Positions 45,677-55,304 of a stretch of DNA of 64,000 nucleotides are shown one piece after another; position 1 is the stretch's first letter, and each line of letters begins with the position of its first letter. Made by a program: the position numbers and the translations under genes. The notes below the pieces were generated by a model that saw only the letters and a program-made list of their open reading frames with translations, had not been told where the DNA came from and searched no databases. The DNA is taken from positions 124,001-188,000 of the forward strand of contig NZ_JAPIVQ010000001.1 of NCBI RefSeq assembly GCF_026239675.1. Reading direction: 5' to 3'. Source of the stretch: Pedobacter sp. PLR. GTDB lineage: Bacteria > Bacteroidota > Bacteroidia > Sphingobacteriales > Sphingobacteriaceae.

Positions 45677-46282
45677 ATGAAAACGCCAAACTTAATTTTA
45701 GACCTGAGGAATAATGGCGGTGGGGCAGACTTTGCCTACGAACCAATCGTACCTTATCTCTATACCAATCCTTATCAGGTTATTGGCTCAGATCTACTTG
45801 CTACGGATGACAACATCAAAGGTTGGATGGCGCTTACTGGCACAGAAGGTCTGCCTGCCAACCAAATCGCCTCAATTAAAAAGGTAGTTAAAAAAATGGA
45901 ACAGCACAAAGGGGCGCTTTTCAATTTCTATGCGGATCAAAGTTTCTCCTTAGATAGTGTTTCTACCTATCCCAAAAAAGTCATTATATTGATGAATCAA
46001 AATTGCGGTAGTACTACTGAACAGTTTCTTTTCTTCGCTAAACAAAGTGCTAAAGTCACCTTAATGGGCGACCGAACCAGGGGTGTTTTGGATTATTCAA
46101 ATATGAGAAGCGCGGAGTTTGGCTGCATGCCATATATGCTTTATTGGGCCACAACAAGAAGCAGAAGAGTTGATGCCGGTCAGGCTATCGATAACGTCGG
46201 TATTCAACCTTCGGTAACTTTGGGAAATGACGAAAATTGGCTGGAGCGCGCTAAACGCTATGCTGAAGAGGGTTCAAAATAG
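45677..46282 (+). pseudogene. S41 peptidase catalytic domain without its N-terminus
   Basis: A 201-residue frame starts at MKTPNLILDLRNNGGGADFA, the conserved beta strand in the middle of S41 peptidases, and includes the nucleophile region ILMNQNCGSTTEQFLFFAKQ (Ser in GSTTE) and VGIQPSV near the end. The signal peptide, N-terminal helical domain and the first part of the protease fold are missing. An inverted remnant of such an N-terminus lies 128 bp upstream. Likely non-functional; a cytoplasmic leftover domain is possible but improbable. Confidence 0.7.
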
Positions 46283-46352
46283 CTATCATAAATAGTTTTG
46301 ATCCTGCATATCTATAATACATAACATTTGTTAAACCATAAACTGCTCGGTT

Positions 46353-46844
46353 ATGAAAAGTTTTGACTGGACTTCCTTTACTAAAACTATAGCCATTAAG
46401 GCTCCCTTAACAGACATTTATAATGCATGGACACGCACTCAAGAATTGGAAAAGTGGTTTCTCCAACAAGCGATCTTTACTGATGCCGGTACAGTGATTG
46501 ACCGGAAGCAGAATGTGACCACTGGATGTTCTTATAGTTGGTTCTGGCATTTATATCCGGATCCAATGCCCGGACTGATCAAAGACACAAATGGCAAAGA
46601 CTTTTTACAATTCAGCTTTGAAGGAGAATGCCTGGTCGATGTAAATTTGACGGAGAAAGCCGGATATACCATTGTGGAGTTAAGCCAATACAATATCCCT
46701 ACAGATGATCAGTCTAAACAGTTTATCAGACTAGGATGTGCAAGTGGCTGGGCTTTTTATCTGGTTAATCTAAAGTCTGTTTATGAAGGCGGACTGGACC
46801 TTAGAAATAAGGATGGGAATTTGCCCCCGATGATCAACAATTAG
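46353..46844 (+). CDS. SRPBCC (AHSA1-like) domain protein
   Basis: A 163-residue START/Bet v1-like protein: FTKTIAIKAPLTDIYNAWTR, ELEKWFLQQAIF, a middle strand series with LQFSFEGECLVDV, and the C-terminal helix GCASGWAFYLVNLKSVYEGG. The AHSA1 group has a hydrophobic pocket, but its ligands are usually unknown. No signal peptide. Single gene. Confidence 0.85.
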   Translation: MKSFDWTSFTKTIAIKAPLTDIYNAWTRTQELEKWFLQQAIFTDAGTVIDRKQNVTTGCSYSWFWHLYPDPMPGLIKDTNGKDFLQFSFEGECLVDVNLTEKAGYTIVELSQYNIPTDDQSKQFIRLGCASGWAFYLVNLKSVYEGGLDLRNKDGNLPPMINN

Positions 46845-46874
46845 TTTATTGTGATAAGCTCTCTTTACGAAGCT

Positions 46875-47225
46875 TTAAACAGTGATTTCTTCCTGTTTTT
46901 TCTTTGGCAAGCTGTTAAAAACGAGGTCATAAGAATGATCTATCAACTCCTGCAACTGCTTCATCGTTAAACGACCGTCCATATAAACCGTATTCCAATG
47001 CTTTTTATTCATATGATAACCTGGTATGATTTCCTCATACTGTTCCCGCCATTCTATGGCGCGTTCCGGATCACATTTGGCATTAAACCGATTGCCGGTA
47101 ACCAAACTACAGAGTAAAAAAACCTTTTCTCCGACTTTAAAAACCAGGGTATCTTCCCCAAAAGGAAAACCTTCCGTTGCTCCCTGCTTTTGCAGACAAT
47201 AATCCCGTAATTCTTCTATGTTCAT
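46875..47225 (-). CDS. MmcQ/YjbR family DNA-binding-like protein
   Basis: A 116-residue CyaY-like-fold protein: MNIEELRDYCLQKQGATEGF-PFGEDTLVFKV, then KCDPERAIEWREQY, GYHMNKKHWNTVYMDG and LIDHSYDLVFNSLPKK. These are the standard MmcQ/YjbR (DUF419) motifs. The family is usually a small cytoplasmic protein of unknown role. Convergent with the SRPBCC gene. Confidence 0.92.
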   Translation of the reverse strand: MNIEELRDYCLQKQGATEGFPFGEDTLVFKVGEKVFLLCSLVTGNRFNAKCDPERAIEWREQYEEIIPGYHMNKKHWNTVYMDGRLTMKQLQELIDHSYDLVFNSLPKKKQEEITV

Positions 47226-47271
47226 AGTATACCAAATGTAAATAATCTATTGCTAATTGCTACCTTTATTC

Positions 47272-47709
47272 ATGATGACAAAAACCAGTTATAAAAACTA
47301 CCTGCCTTTCTTGTGCCTTTGGCTTTTAGCGTTTTTGCCAGAGAAATTGTTGGCACAAACCTTTCGGTATCCTCAGATATTTGATTTTTGGAGCGATGCC
47401 GTCAGCTTACATCCACAAATGTTAAAGAAAAAAGGTTTTACAGAAGTATATGGTGGTCCCAAAAAACAAGGTGGCTTTATTTATTTATACCATAACAAAA
47501 AAGCACAGGAATACCTGTTCATTCACTATACAGATTCCTCAAAAACTTCCTCCATTACCTATTATCTGCCTACAAAAGCAAAATATTTAAACTTTCAGAT
47601 AGACAAAAAAACATTAAATCCAGGCGAAGAGATGAGCCCTCATGGAACGACCACTTACAATGACGGAAAAAAATACTATCAGGTTAGTTTTATGCGCTCA
47701 ATCCGTTAA
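47272..47709 (+). CDS. Hypothetical secreted protein
   Basis: A 145-residue protein from ATG 47272 (a second ATG follows at 47275; an earlier TTG at 47257 is not needed). It starts with a signal-like segment (YLPFLCLWLLAFLPEKLLAQ) and then a beta-rich body (GFTEVYGGPKKQGGFIYLYH). No family was recognised. Its 3' end overlaps the convergent DUF2461 gene by 20 bp. Confidence 0.65.
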   Translation: MMTKTSYKNYLPFLCLWLLAFLPEKLLAQTFRYPQIFDFWSDAVSLHPQMLKKKGFTEVYGGPKKQGGFIYLYHNKKAQEYLFIHYTDSSKTSSITYYLPTKAKYLNFQIDKKTLNPGEEMSPHGTTTYNDGKKYYQVSFMRSIR

Positions 47710-48379
47710 TATCGGTAGTCAGTACTTCACTCATATAATCGAGAAAAGGACGCATATTTTTAAAAGTCTGACCTACCTCTTTTAGAAAATCAGGACTTAG
47801 CACCTCTTCGTCAGAAAACTTACGGAGCAGCAAATACTGCTTGTAGCGTAAAAGATCTATGGCCTCATCATTGGCATCAAAACCTTTGGGTGTCGTCTTC
47901 AATTGCTCCCCTTTTAAGTTTTCAAATGTAGCGCTAAATGACTTGCTGGCTAAGATTTTCCGCAGTGGTGTTGAATCAAATGAGAGGTCTTCCCTGATCA
48001 GTTTCAGATCATTGGTATTTGGACCCCAAAAGCCACCCCCGATAAAGCTATTGCCCGGTTCAATATGAAAATAATATCCTCCTCTACGGTTTTTTCCTGC
48101 CCGTTTAAAACTGCCACTCCAATGTGTTTTATAAGGAGTTTTGTCTTTAGAAAAACGGGTGTCCCTATAAATACGGTATACGCTTTTGGCGCCTGAAGCA
48201 GTTTCTATCACATCATGCGTATTCAAATCCTGTAATAAAGCCTCCGCAAAGTTAACAACCATGCTTTGCTCTTGTAAGAATTCCTCTTTATTGGCATTGA
48301 ACCAATCCCTGTCATTGTGATCCTTTAGTTTGTTTAAAAAAGCAAGGTTAGATGGAACTATTTGTGTTGTGATTTTCAT
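47690..48379 (-). CDS. DUF2461 domain protein (TIGR02453 family)
   Basis: A 229-residue cytoplasmic protein with the family hallmarks LAFLNKLKDHNDRDWFNANK, VYRIYRDTRFSKDKTPYKTH and GGYYFHIEPGNSFIGGGFWG. The family is widespread; the function is not known. Stands between a hypothetical gene and a GH16 gene with no obvious operon partner. Confidence 0.93.
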   Translation of the reverse strand: MKITTQIVPSNLAFLNKLKDHNDRDWFNANKEEFLQEQSMVVNFAEALLQDLNTHDVIETASGAKSVYRIYRDTRFSKDKTPYKTHWSGSFKRAGKNRRGGYYFHIEPGNSFIGGGFWGPNTNDLKLIREDLSFDSTPLRKILASKSFSATFENLKGEQLKTTPKGFDANDEAIDLLRYKQYLLLRKFSDEEVLSPDFLKEVGQTFKNMRPFLDYMSEVLTTDINGLSA

Positions 48380-48437
48380 ACTTATGTAATTTCAGATCTT
48401 AGATAACCCTTGTTGTGCTGTAAAGTTCGCAAACTAG

Positions 48438-49268
48438 CTAATATTGATACACTTTAACCCAATCCACAATCATTTGCACCGGTAACTGGTCCTGGTTTAC
48501 TTTTCCAACCCAGCTACCACCCAGCTGTTGATCAATCATCACATAAAAGGGCTGATCGTATGGCCACTGGCTGGCATCAACGCCTGTTACACGCGGATAA
48601 CGGAAGGTTTCTACGCCGTTAAGTGTAAACACTAAGCGATCCGGATACCATTCCAGTCCGAAAGTATTGTAAGTATTGATGTTTATTTTTGCAGTACCAC
48701 CATGCGGAGGGTTGTCTTTTTGCTTCAGATTGAGGGTATAATGAGAATGTGTGGTCTGATAAATGATCGAATCCCGATTCAGGTGTTCCATGATATCTAT
48801 CTCCCCGTTATTCGGGTACTTTCCATACTTATTCTTCTCTGCCAGCATCCACATTGCAGGCCATGCTCCTGCTGCACATTCCAGCTTTGCATGGATTTCA
48901 ATTTTACCATATTGAAAGGCAAATTTTCCCCTGGTGTATAGTCCACCAGTAAGGAAAGGTCTTGAATCTGTTAAAGTATCCGGATTTTTAATGCCTTTCA
49001 GATACAATTTCCCGTCCGATTGCGCATAACAGGAAGGGTCGCTGCTCATGTGTTTATTCCAATCCGCAGTCCCTTTCGGGATTTTACTCCACTTACTGCT
49101 GTCGATCACAGCGCCATTGAAATCATCTTCCCAAATCAGTTTCCAGTTTGGATTCCCTGTTTTCTCTTTTTGCAGGTAAATATAATTGTCTGCTTTCCGG
49201 TAAGGTAAAACGCTGCAGGAGGCAAGCAAAATAGCCGGGCAGCAGATTAATAGTAAGTATTTATTCAT
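48438..49268 (-). CDS. GH16 family beta-glucanase/laminarinase-like lipoprotein
   Basis: A 276-residue lipoprotein (LLASCSV, Cys18) with the family 16 catalytic motif GEIDIMEH (nucleophile Glu156, Asp158, acid/base Glu161), preceded by WKLIWEDDFNG and GKIEIHAKLECAAGAWPAMW, and followed by NTFGLEWYPDRLVFTLNG. GH16 enzymes with this signature act on beta-1,3 or mixed beta-glucans, or galactans. It is not in a Sus locus; exact substrate not determinable. Confidence 0.93.
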   Translation of the reverse strand: MNKYLLLICCPAILLASCSVLPYRKADNYIYLQKEKTGNPNWKLIWEDDFNGAVIDSSKWSKIPKGTADWNKHMSSDPSCYAQSDGKLYLKGIKNPDTLTDSRPFLTGGLYTRGKFAFQYGKIEIHAKLECAAGAWPAMWMLAEKNKYGKYPNNGEIDIMEHLNRDSIIYQTTHSHYTLNLKQKDNPPHGGTAKININTYNTFGLEWYPDRLVFTLNGVETFRYPRVTGVDASQWPYDQPFYVMIDQQLGGSWVGKVNQDQLPVQMIVDWVKVYQY

Positions 49269-49415
49269 AATTAAAGCTCATTTTTTTATGGCTGATAACA
49301 ATTTCCCTGTCCTGATTCCCCCGCTGCAAAGTCCTGAATACACGCCGTTATTTATCAATACATATATTAACTTTAGGTTGCTGCACTAAATATCAGTTTT
49401 TAAACAATTAAAACC

Positions 49416-49883
49416 ATGAGTAATCACAACTTTACCACGACCATTTCAGTAGACCAAACGCCACAGGAAGCATTCGATGCCATTGTTAACGTTCGTGGAT
49501 GGTGGTCTGAAGAAATTGAAGGAGGTACCGAAAAAATAAACGATGAATTTACCTATCATTATCAGGACATACATCGCTGCAAAATAAGGTTAGTTGAAGT
49601 TGTTCCAGAGGAAAGAGTAGTATGGCTGGTTCTTGAGAATTATTTTGATTTCACGAAAGACCATACGGAATGGACTGGTGATAAAATTAGTTTTGAAATC
49701 TCCATAAAAGACAACAAAACAGAAATCAAAATGACGCATTGGGGCCTCGTTCCAACCTATGAATGTTACTCTATCTGCTTTGAGTCATGGAACAAATTCA
49801 TCAACGAAAGCTTGTACAGTCTGATCACTACCGGTAAAGGACAGCCAATTTTAAAAGAAGAGCAGAAAACGCTAGAGCGGTAA
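49416..49883 (+). CDS. SRPBCC (AHSA1-like) domain protein
   Basis: A 155-residue START-like protein beginning NFTTTISVDQTPQEAFDAIV and NVRGWWSEEIEGG, with a conserved KMTHWGLVP strand and a C-terminal helix (CFESWNKFINESLYSLITTG). This subtype (ATPase/AHSA1-like) is common in Pedobacter. Its 3' end overlaps the convergent EamA gene by 12 bp. Ligand unknown. Confidence 0.88.
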   Translation: MSNHNFTTTISVDQTPQEAFDAIVNVRGWWSEEIEGGTEKINDEFTYHYQDIHRCKIRLVEVVPEERVVWLVLENYFDFTKDHTEWTGDKISFEISIKDNKTEIKMTHWGLVPTYECYSICFESWNKFINESLYSLITTGKGQPILKEEQKTLER

Positions 49884-50768
49884 ATCAGGTTGGGCGACTT
49901 TTTCTTTTGCCCTTTCTGAAATGATATTGATCATTACACCGGTCAGGATAAACGCGATCCCAATGATTAAGCTAAGGGAAAGACTTTCATGAAATAACAT
50001 CACACTGATCGCTACTGCGACAACAGGTTCCAGTGCGCCTAAGATGGAAGTCGGCGTGGATCCGATTGTTTTAATTGCGTAGACCAGCGAGGACATAGAA
50101 AGTACCGTCGTTACAAAAGCAAAGGCCGTAAAGTTGAAAAACACGGCTACATTAGGGATGGCCAGTGATTCTTTCAACAACAGTGTTTTGCCAAGGTAAA
50201 AAACCGCCGAAAACACCAGGGAATAGAATGTAATCTTGAATCCGGAAGCGGCAATCTTTGCTTTATTCACCACTACCATGTACAAAGCGTAAAAAGTTGC
50301 ACTCAGGAGCGTAATTAAAAGTCCGGTTAAATTGATATTCAGTGCGCCATCCTTAGCACTTAGCGCTATGATACCGCCAATGGTAATAATCAGCGAAAGT
50401 ACGGTGAGTCCTGTAATTTTCTCTTTGAAGAAAAACGTCATGACAAGTGCTACTATAACCGGGTAAACAAAGAGTATTGTAGAGGCAATTCCCGGCGAAA
50501 GGTAATCATAGCCCAGGAACAGAAATTCAGCAGAAAGTGCATAAAAAAGTCCGAGTATCGCCAGAATCATAAACTCCGATCTATTAACCCTCAGGCTCTC
50601 CTTTTTATAAACCAGATAGCCCAAAAGAAACAATGCAGAGATAAAAAAGCGGTAAAACAAGGTGGTATCCAGGGAAAAGTGACTCGCTTTTACGGGTAAA
50701 ATAAATAACGGGATCAATCCATAAGAGATAGCCGAAATGGCGGCCAGAGCATACCCTTTAATTTTCAT
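49872..50768 (-). CDS. EamA-family (DMT) transporter
   Basis: A 298-residue membrane protein with ten predicted hydrophobic segments in two EamA repeats: YALAAISAISYGLIPLFILP at the start, FLFLGYDYLSPGIASTILFV in the first repeat, GSTPTSILGALEPVVAVAIS in the second. This LGxxEPVxA motif is diagnostic. Exporters of metabolites or amino acids belong here; substrate unknown. Confidence 0.9.
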   Translation of the reverse strand: MKIKGYALAAISAISYGLIPLFILPVKASHFSLDTTLFYRFFISALFLLGYLVYKKESLRVNRSEFMILAILGLFYALSAEFLFLGYDYLSPGIASTILFVYPVIVALVMTFFFKEKITGLTVLSLIITIGGIIALSAKDGALNINLTGLLITLLSATFYALYMVVVNKAKIAASGFKITFYSLVFSAVFYLGKTLLLKESLAIPNVAVFFNFTAFAFVTTVLSMSSLVYAIKTIGSTPTSILGALEPVVAVAISVMLFHESLSLSLIIGIAFILTGVMINIISERAKEKVAQPDLPL

Positions 50769-50882
50769 GTTTTCTAATGCTTTATTCGCTGCTATACAGC
50801 TTATTTTGTGAGGAATTCACAGAATTTTGGCGCAAAGATATAGATATATTTTGGAAGAAAACACGAATGTTTCAAAAGGAGA

Positions 50883-51848
50883 TTAACGCTTTGAATATTG
50901 CTTCGGTTTTATGCCATGATGCTTTTCAAATAAACGGGAAAAATGACTGAGGTTAGTAAAACCAAGAAGGTAACCGATCTCTGCTACTGACTGCCCTTTT
51001 CCAGACAATAACCGGGCTGCTGCGTTCATTCTCAAGGTCTGATAATAATTATAAATACCCGTCCCAAAGATCTGTGCGAACAGTTTTTTCATTTTACTCT
51101 CACTCATGCCGCTGGCCTGTGCCAATTCCGGAAGTTTTGGCGGAACACTTAAATCCTTCATCAAGCCATCACGAATCGCGTAGATCAGCTTCACATCTGC
51201 CTCATTTATCGGATATCCGGGCGCCGTCCCTCTTTTTAACAATTCCGCAAAAAACAAATAGACCAGTTCTTCCGCTTTTACCCTGAAATAGAAATCAGAC
51301 AGACTTTGCTCTATCTTAGCCTCCAATACCTGAATCACCACTTCCTGCATTTCCGGTGATATAAACGCTTCATAAAAAAACGCCTGATTACCAGAAAAGA
51401 TGGTTTGTAAGCGCTCGTCATCTTCCTTTGGCTTGAGCAATGATTTTAGAAATTCGGAATGAATCGCGATGACAACCGTATTTACATGGGAATGAATCGG
51501 AAAGAAATCCTCATAATTAATTCCAGCAGAAGTAATCTGAACAGTCGGTAAATGATCTTGAATCGTAGGAGCGGCCTTCAATTCCGCTTCCGTATAAAAA
51601 TTATGGAAAGCCAGCACGATGGTCTTTGTTCCTTCTTCCATTGCAGTCCGGAAAATGGCTAAATCGGCATACAATTCATACCTGCGGATCATCATTTTTA
51701 ACTGCGGATGAAGATCAAACCCTCTAAAATAACCTTTACCAAGCTCCGCGGGGAAATGCACATAGCCGTTTTCAACCTTGCTGCCGATTGCTTCCGCAAA
51801 TGCAGTTAAAAACCCTAGTCCCTTTTTTCCATCAAACTTAAAGATCAT
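50883..51848 (-). CDS. AraC-family transcription regulator
   Basis: A 321-residue regulator with an unusual N-terminal sensor (about 1-200, unlike the cupin type elsewhere here) and AraC helices LPELAQASGMSESKMKKLFA and SVAEIGYLLGFTNLSHFSRL-FEKHHGIKPKQY. It is divergent from the TetX-like gene (161 bp), a plausible target. Confidence 0.88.
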   Translation of the reverse strand: MIFKFDGKKGLGFLTAFAEAIGSKVENGYVHFPAELGKGYFRGFDLHPQLKMMIRRYELYADLAIFRTAMEEGTKTIVLAFHNFYTEAELKAAPTIQDHLPTVQITSAGINYEDFFPIHSHVNTVVIAIHSEFLKSLLKPKEDDERLQTIFSGNQAFFYEAFISPEMQEVVIQVLEAKIEQSLSDFYFRVKAEELVYLFFAELLKRGTAPGYPINEADVKLIYAIRDGLMKDLSVPPKLPELAQASGMSESKMKKLFAQIFGTGIYNYYQTLRMNAAARLLSGKGQSVAEIGYLLGFTNLSHFSRLFEKHHGIKPKQYSKR

Positions 51849-52009
51849 AATGCCGTTTAGGACTATTTTTAAGTCAAAAGTAGCTATTTTATCCTATAAT
51901 TGTTGCTGATTTTTGTGTCCTGAGGATTGGCATCATTAACAACCTCAGCGAATAAAGCCAATTTCTTGTTCCGGTTGAGCCGGAATTTAAGGACCTAAAA
52001 TTCAATACA

Positions 52010-53170
52010 ATGATCATAAATAACAAAAAAATAGCCATTATAGGAGGCGGCCCCGGTGGGTTAACCCTTGCCAGACTCCTGCAACTACAAGGTGCATCCG
52101 TAAAAGTTTACGAACGCGATATCGACCAAAACCAACGACAACAAGGCGCAACACTGGACCTTCATGAAGAATCCGGACTAAAAGCCTTAACAGCGGCAGG
52201 TCTTATCGAAGAATTCAAAAAACATTACCGACCGGGTGCTGACAAGATAAAGCTCATGGATGAGCAAGCCAATGTCCATTTCAGCGACCATAATGATCAG
52301 GCAGCTGATTTTGGACACCCTCACTTCAGGCCCGAAATAGACCGCGGACCTTTAAAGAATCTGTTGATGAACTCCTTAGAGGAAAATACCATTCTATGGG
52401 ACAGCCAGTTCATGGCGATGAAAAAACTAAATCAGCAATGGGTATTGAAGTTCAAAAATGGAGAAACTGCCATTGCTGACCTGGTCATTGCCGCCGACGG
52501 TGCGAATTCAAAAGCACGACCGTACCTTAGCTCAACAGCAGCCATTTATTCTGGAGTTACGGTGATTGAAGGCAATATATACCATGCCCATAAGAACGTC
52601 CCTAAATTGAATAATTTGCTGCAAAATGGGAAGATATTTGCCCTTGGTAAAGAAAAATCCATCATTCTAAGTGCCAAAGGCGATGGCTCCCTCTCCTTCT
52701 ATACCGGGATAAAAGCGGCAGCAGAATGGATCGCAGAAAGCGGGATCGACTGGAACGACAAGAACAGTGTGCTGGCCTGGTTCAAAACACAATTCGCAGA
52801 TTGGAGCCCAATATGGCAAGAGCTTTTTGCTACAGATGAAATGTATCTTGTAGCGAGGTCCATGCGCCATTTTCCCTTAAACCAAAGCTGGGAACCGCAG
52901 CCAGACCTGACCATGATTGGTGATGCTGCACACCTGATGCCACCTTATGCTGGTGAAGGAGTCAATATGGCCATGCTCGACGCCCTGGAATTGTCCAGAT
53001 GTTTAAGCGATAATCGGTTTAGTACTTTACTGGAAGCTATAGCTGGCTTTGAACAACAAATGTGCAAGCGTGCCGCGGAAGTTACTGCGTTCACACTGGA
53101 ACAAACCGAAGCCCTGCTTGCTCAGAACGCACTTCCTTACCTGGTTAATCTGTTCAGTGACCATGCTTAA
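52010..53170 (+). CDS. TetX-like FAD-dependent monooxygenase
   Basis: A 386-residue class A flavin monooxygenase. It has the N-terminal FAD motif KIAIIGGGPGGLTLARLLQL (7-26), GATLDLHEESGLKALTAAGL, IDRGPLKNLLMNSLEENTIL, DLVIAADGANSKAR and the second FAD motif TMIGDAAHLMPPYAGEGVNM. Length and the series GGTLDLH / DLRAILLNSLE / GDAAHLMPPFAGQGVN are shared with TetX tetracycline-inactivating monooxygenases. Whether it acts on tetracycline is unproven; other substrates are as likely. It is divergent from an AraC regulator and ends before a strong terminator. Confidence 0.85.
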   Translation: MIINNKKIAIIGGGPGGLTLARLLQLQGASVKVYERDIDQNQRQQGATLDLHEESGLKALTAAGLIEEFKKHYRPGADKIKLMDEQANVHFSDHNDQAADFGHPHFRPEIDRGPLKNLLMNSLEENTILWDSQFMAMKKLNQQWVLKFKNGETAIADLVIAADGANSKARPYLSSTAAIYSGVTVIEGNIYHAHKNVPKLNNLLQNGKIFALGKEKSIILSAKGDGSLSFYTGIKAAAEWIAESGIDWNDKNSVLAWFKTQFADWSPIWQELFATDEMYLVARSMRHFPLNQSWEPQPDLTMIGDAAHLMPPYAGEGVNMAMLDALELSRCLSDNRFSTLLEAIAGFEQQMCKRAAEVTAFTLEQTEALLAQNALPYLVNLFSDHA

Positions 53171-53208
53171 AAACAAGGTAACAAAAGAAAACACCGGGGA
53201 TTGCTCAA

Positions 53209-53244
53209 AAAGAAAGGGTGGTCTTTTCAGACCACCCTTTCTTT
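53209..53244. terminator. Strong bidirectional terminator
   Basis: A perfect 15-bp stem, AAAGAAAGGGTGGTC with GACCACCCTTTCTTT, and a 6-nt loop TTTTCA, between the TetX-like gene (+) and the SusD gene of unit 2 (-). Confidence 0.92.
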
Positions 53245-53285
53245 CATTTTCAGCCCTGGTAAAACCAGCTGTCAAATGCGCAATA

Positions 53286-55298
53286 TTACCATCCCGGATT
53301 CTGGATTAGTTTCTTGCTCACCGTAATCTGACTCAAAGGAATTGGGTACAGATACATAGCACGCGAAAATAACCTGGGTGCACGGTCATAATCATTGCGT
53401 TGATAAAAGCTTAGATCATCGGCTCTACCATCCATGTTCATCCCATGGAAAACACCTCCCTGACGACCTTCCGGTTTATCGGCAATCATCCATCTGCGCA
53501 CATCAAAGTACCGCTGACCTTCAGTGAACAATTCCACCTGACGTTCCTGTCTGATTGCTTTTGCCTGCGCGGCATATTGACCGATCACGCCTGTTTTACT
53601 GCTATTCGCCTGCATCGCCAGATATCCCGGAATACCGGCCCTTACCCTCACCTTATCCAGATAAGTGATGATTTCAGGATCAGCTGGATTCACCTCGTTC
53701 AATGCTTCCGCATACAGCAGGTAAAAATCCGCCAGGCGAAATATAATCGATGGTCTGAATACCGTTCTGATACCCGACCCAACAGTTGGATGAATCGTTC
53801 TGTTACTTCGTTTGTAACACAGATATCCTGTACTTGGGAATCCACCGGTACGGTTGTCATTGTTTGCAATCCCACCATAACCTGGCAAAGGATTAACCGA
53901 AGAAGGAACATCTCTGGCAAACAACACTTTTGTTGCTTTTGAAGTGGCAGCGGTAGTGCCTTGCAAAGCAGCATTTGAAACCACATCATGCCAGCTTTTC
54001 CCCTGATACGTTACCGATGCATAGAAACGAGGCTCTCTGTTGGCATACATATTTGAAATATTTGCATCCGTCATGATCACCGTACTTCCACTTTTTACAA
54101 ATCTGGTTGTTGGATTAGGAACACTTGAAAAACCAGTCTCTGTGTATTGAGAACCTGCATCATGGATATCCAATCCATCTTTGGTAAAGAAAGCATCCAC
54201 CATCTCCTGTGTCACCCCAAGGTTGGCCCCCATGCCCCCACCTGCTGTAACCGAAATATCACGTGGCGTTTGGTTGGCCTCTACTGTAGCAAAATTCTGA
54301 ATAGGGTTAGCCCAGATAATTTCTTTGTTATAACGCTGAAACAGCTCATAAATATTTAAATGCGGGTTGTTTGCGGTGGCACTATAATACAACTCATAAT
54401 TACCCGCATTGGCAAAATCTATAAAATCTTTCACCGCATCTTTCGCTTTTATCCATTTGTTCTGATCTTTCGTAGGAAACAGTTTTTTTCCATCGCTGTT
54501 AGCCAGTGCTAAAGCTTCCGAATAACCGCCATTGTATAAAGGAGAGGCGGCATACATCCATAGTTTTGCGCGGATAGCCAGGGCAACACCTTTTGTGGGA
54601 ATGGCCAGTTTATTCTCATCAAAACCACTGGCAAAGGAATTTGAAAACCTATTTTCCGATAAATCTTCTTTGGCCTTTAGCAAATCTGCATCTATTGCCG
54701 CCACAACCTCATCTACAGAATTCCTGAAGAAATCAACATTAGGATCTGTAGGATCAGCTTCTGTAGTCATAATTGGAATAGGTCCGTATTGTTCAAACAA
54801 GAGGTAATGAGAATAGGCGCGGAAAAAATAAGCTTCTGCTTTTAACTGTTTTAATTCTGGTTCATCAATAAAATCAGGGTCCCCCTGTGCACCGATTACC
54901 CTTCCTGAATCAATATAAATGGTGGCCTGACGAATTACTTTATACAAAGTTTGCCAGCGGTGAAAAGTATTCCCTGCCGCTGTATTGGCCGTATAACCCT
55001 GAGTAACGATGTTCCTGAGCACCCCATTTGCGTTATTTTTGAGCTCATCGCTCATACTCGCCCATGGATTTCCTAACCCGTTGGCATTAGAACTAGCCGC
55101 CGAATAGTCGGAATAATCAGGCATTGCTTTATAGATGTAACGTTGAAACCTTCTGGACTGACCAGGGTTGGTAAAGATAAATCCCTTACTATCTGACTCC
55201 GAAAAGTCGTCGCTAACATCCAGATATTTTTTGCAGGAACTGAAAGTAAGTAGCATTAGTACTTCTACAAACAGTATTAGATAGGTATATTTTCTCAT
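53286..55298 (-). CDS. SusD-family lipoprotein (ECF-controlled unit 2)
   Basis: A 670-residue SusD/RagB protein, longer than average, with lipobox TFSSCKK. Typical parts: QLKAEAYFFRAYSHYLLFEQ-YGPIPI, IFRLADFYLLYAEALNEVNP, RQERQVELFTEGQRYFDVRR and the terminal LIQNPGW. It starts 6 bp after SusC of the same unit. Substrate unknown. Confidence 0.94.
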   Translation of the reverse strand: MRKYTYLILFVEVLMLLTFSSCKKYLDVSDDFSESDSKGFIFTNPGQSRRFQRYIYKAMPDYSDYSAASSNANGLGNPWASMSDELKNNANGVLRNIVTQGYTANTAAGNTFHRWQTLYKVIRQATIYIDSGRVIGAQGDPDFIDEPELKQLKAEAYFFRAYSHYLLFEQYGPIPIMTTEADPTDPNVDFFRNSVDEVVAAIDADLLKAKEDLSENRFSNSFASGFDENKLAIPTKGVALAIRAKLWMYAASPLYNGGYSEALALANSDGKKLFPTKDQNKWIKAKDAVKDFIDFANAGNYELYYSATANNPHLNIYELFQRYNKEIIWANPIQNFATVEANQTPRDISVTAGGGMGANLGVTQEMVDAFFTKDGLDIHDAGSQYTETGFSSVPNPTTRFVKSGSTVIMTDANISNMYANREPRFYASVTYQGKSWHDVVSNAALQGTTAATSKATKVLFARDVPSSVNPLPGYGGIANNDNRTGGFPSTGYLCYKRSNRTIHPTVGSGIRTVFRPSIIFRLADFYLLYAEALNEVNPADPEIITYLDKVRVRAGIPGYLAMQANSSKTGVIGQYAAQAKAIRQERQVELFTEGQRYFDVRRWMIADKPEGRQGGVFHGMNMDGRADDLSFYQRNDYDRAPRLFSRAMYLYPIPLSQITVSKKLIQNPGW

Positions 55299-55304
55299 GA
55301 CTTT

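Noticed and set aside
53445..53942. A 165-codon plus-strand frame inside SusD unit 2
   Set aside because: Antisense shadow of a clear SusD gene; no protein-family signal.
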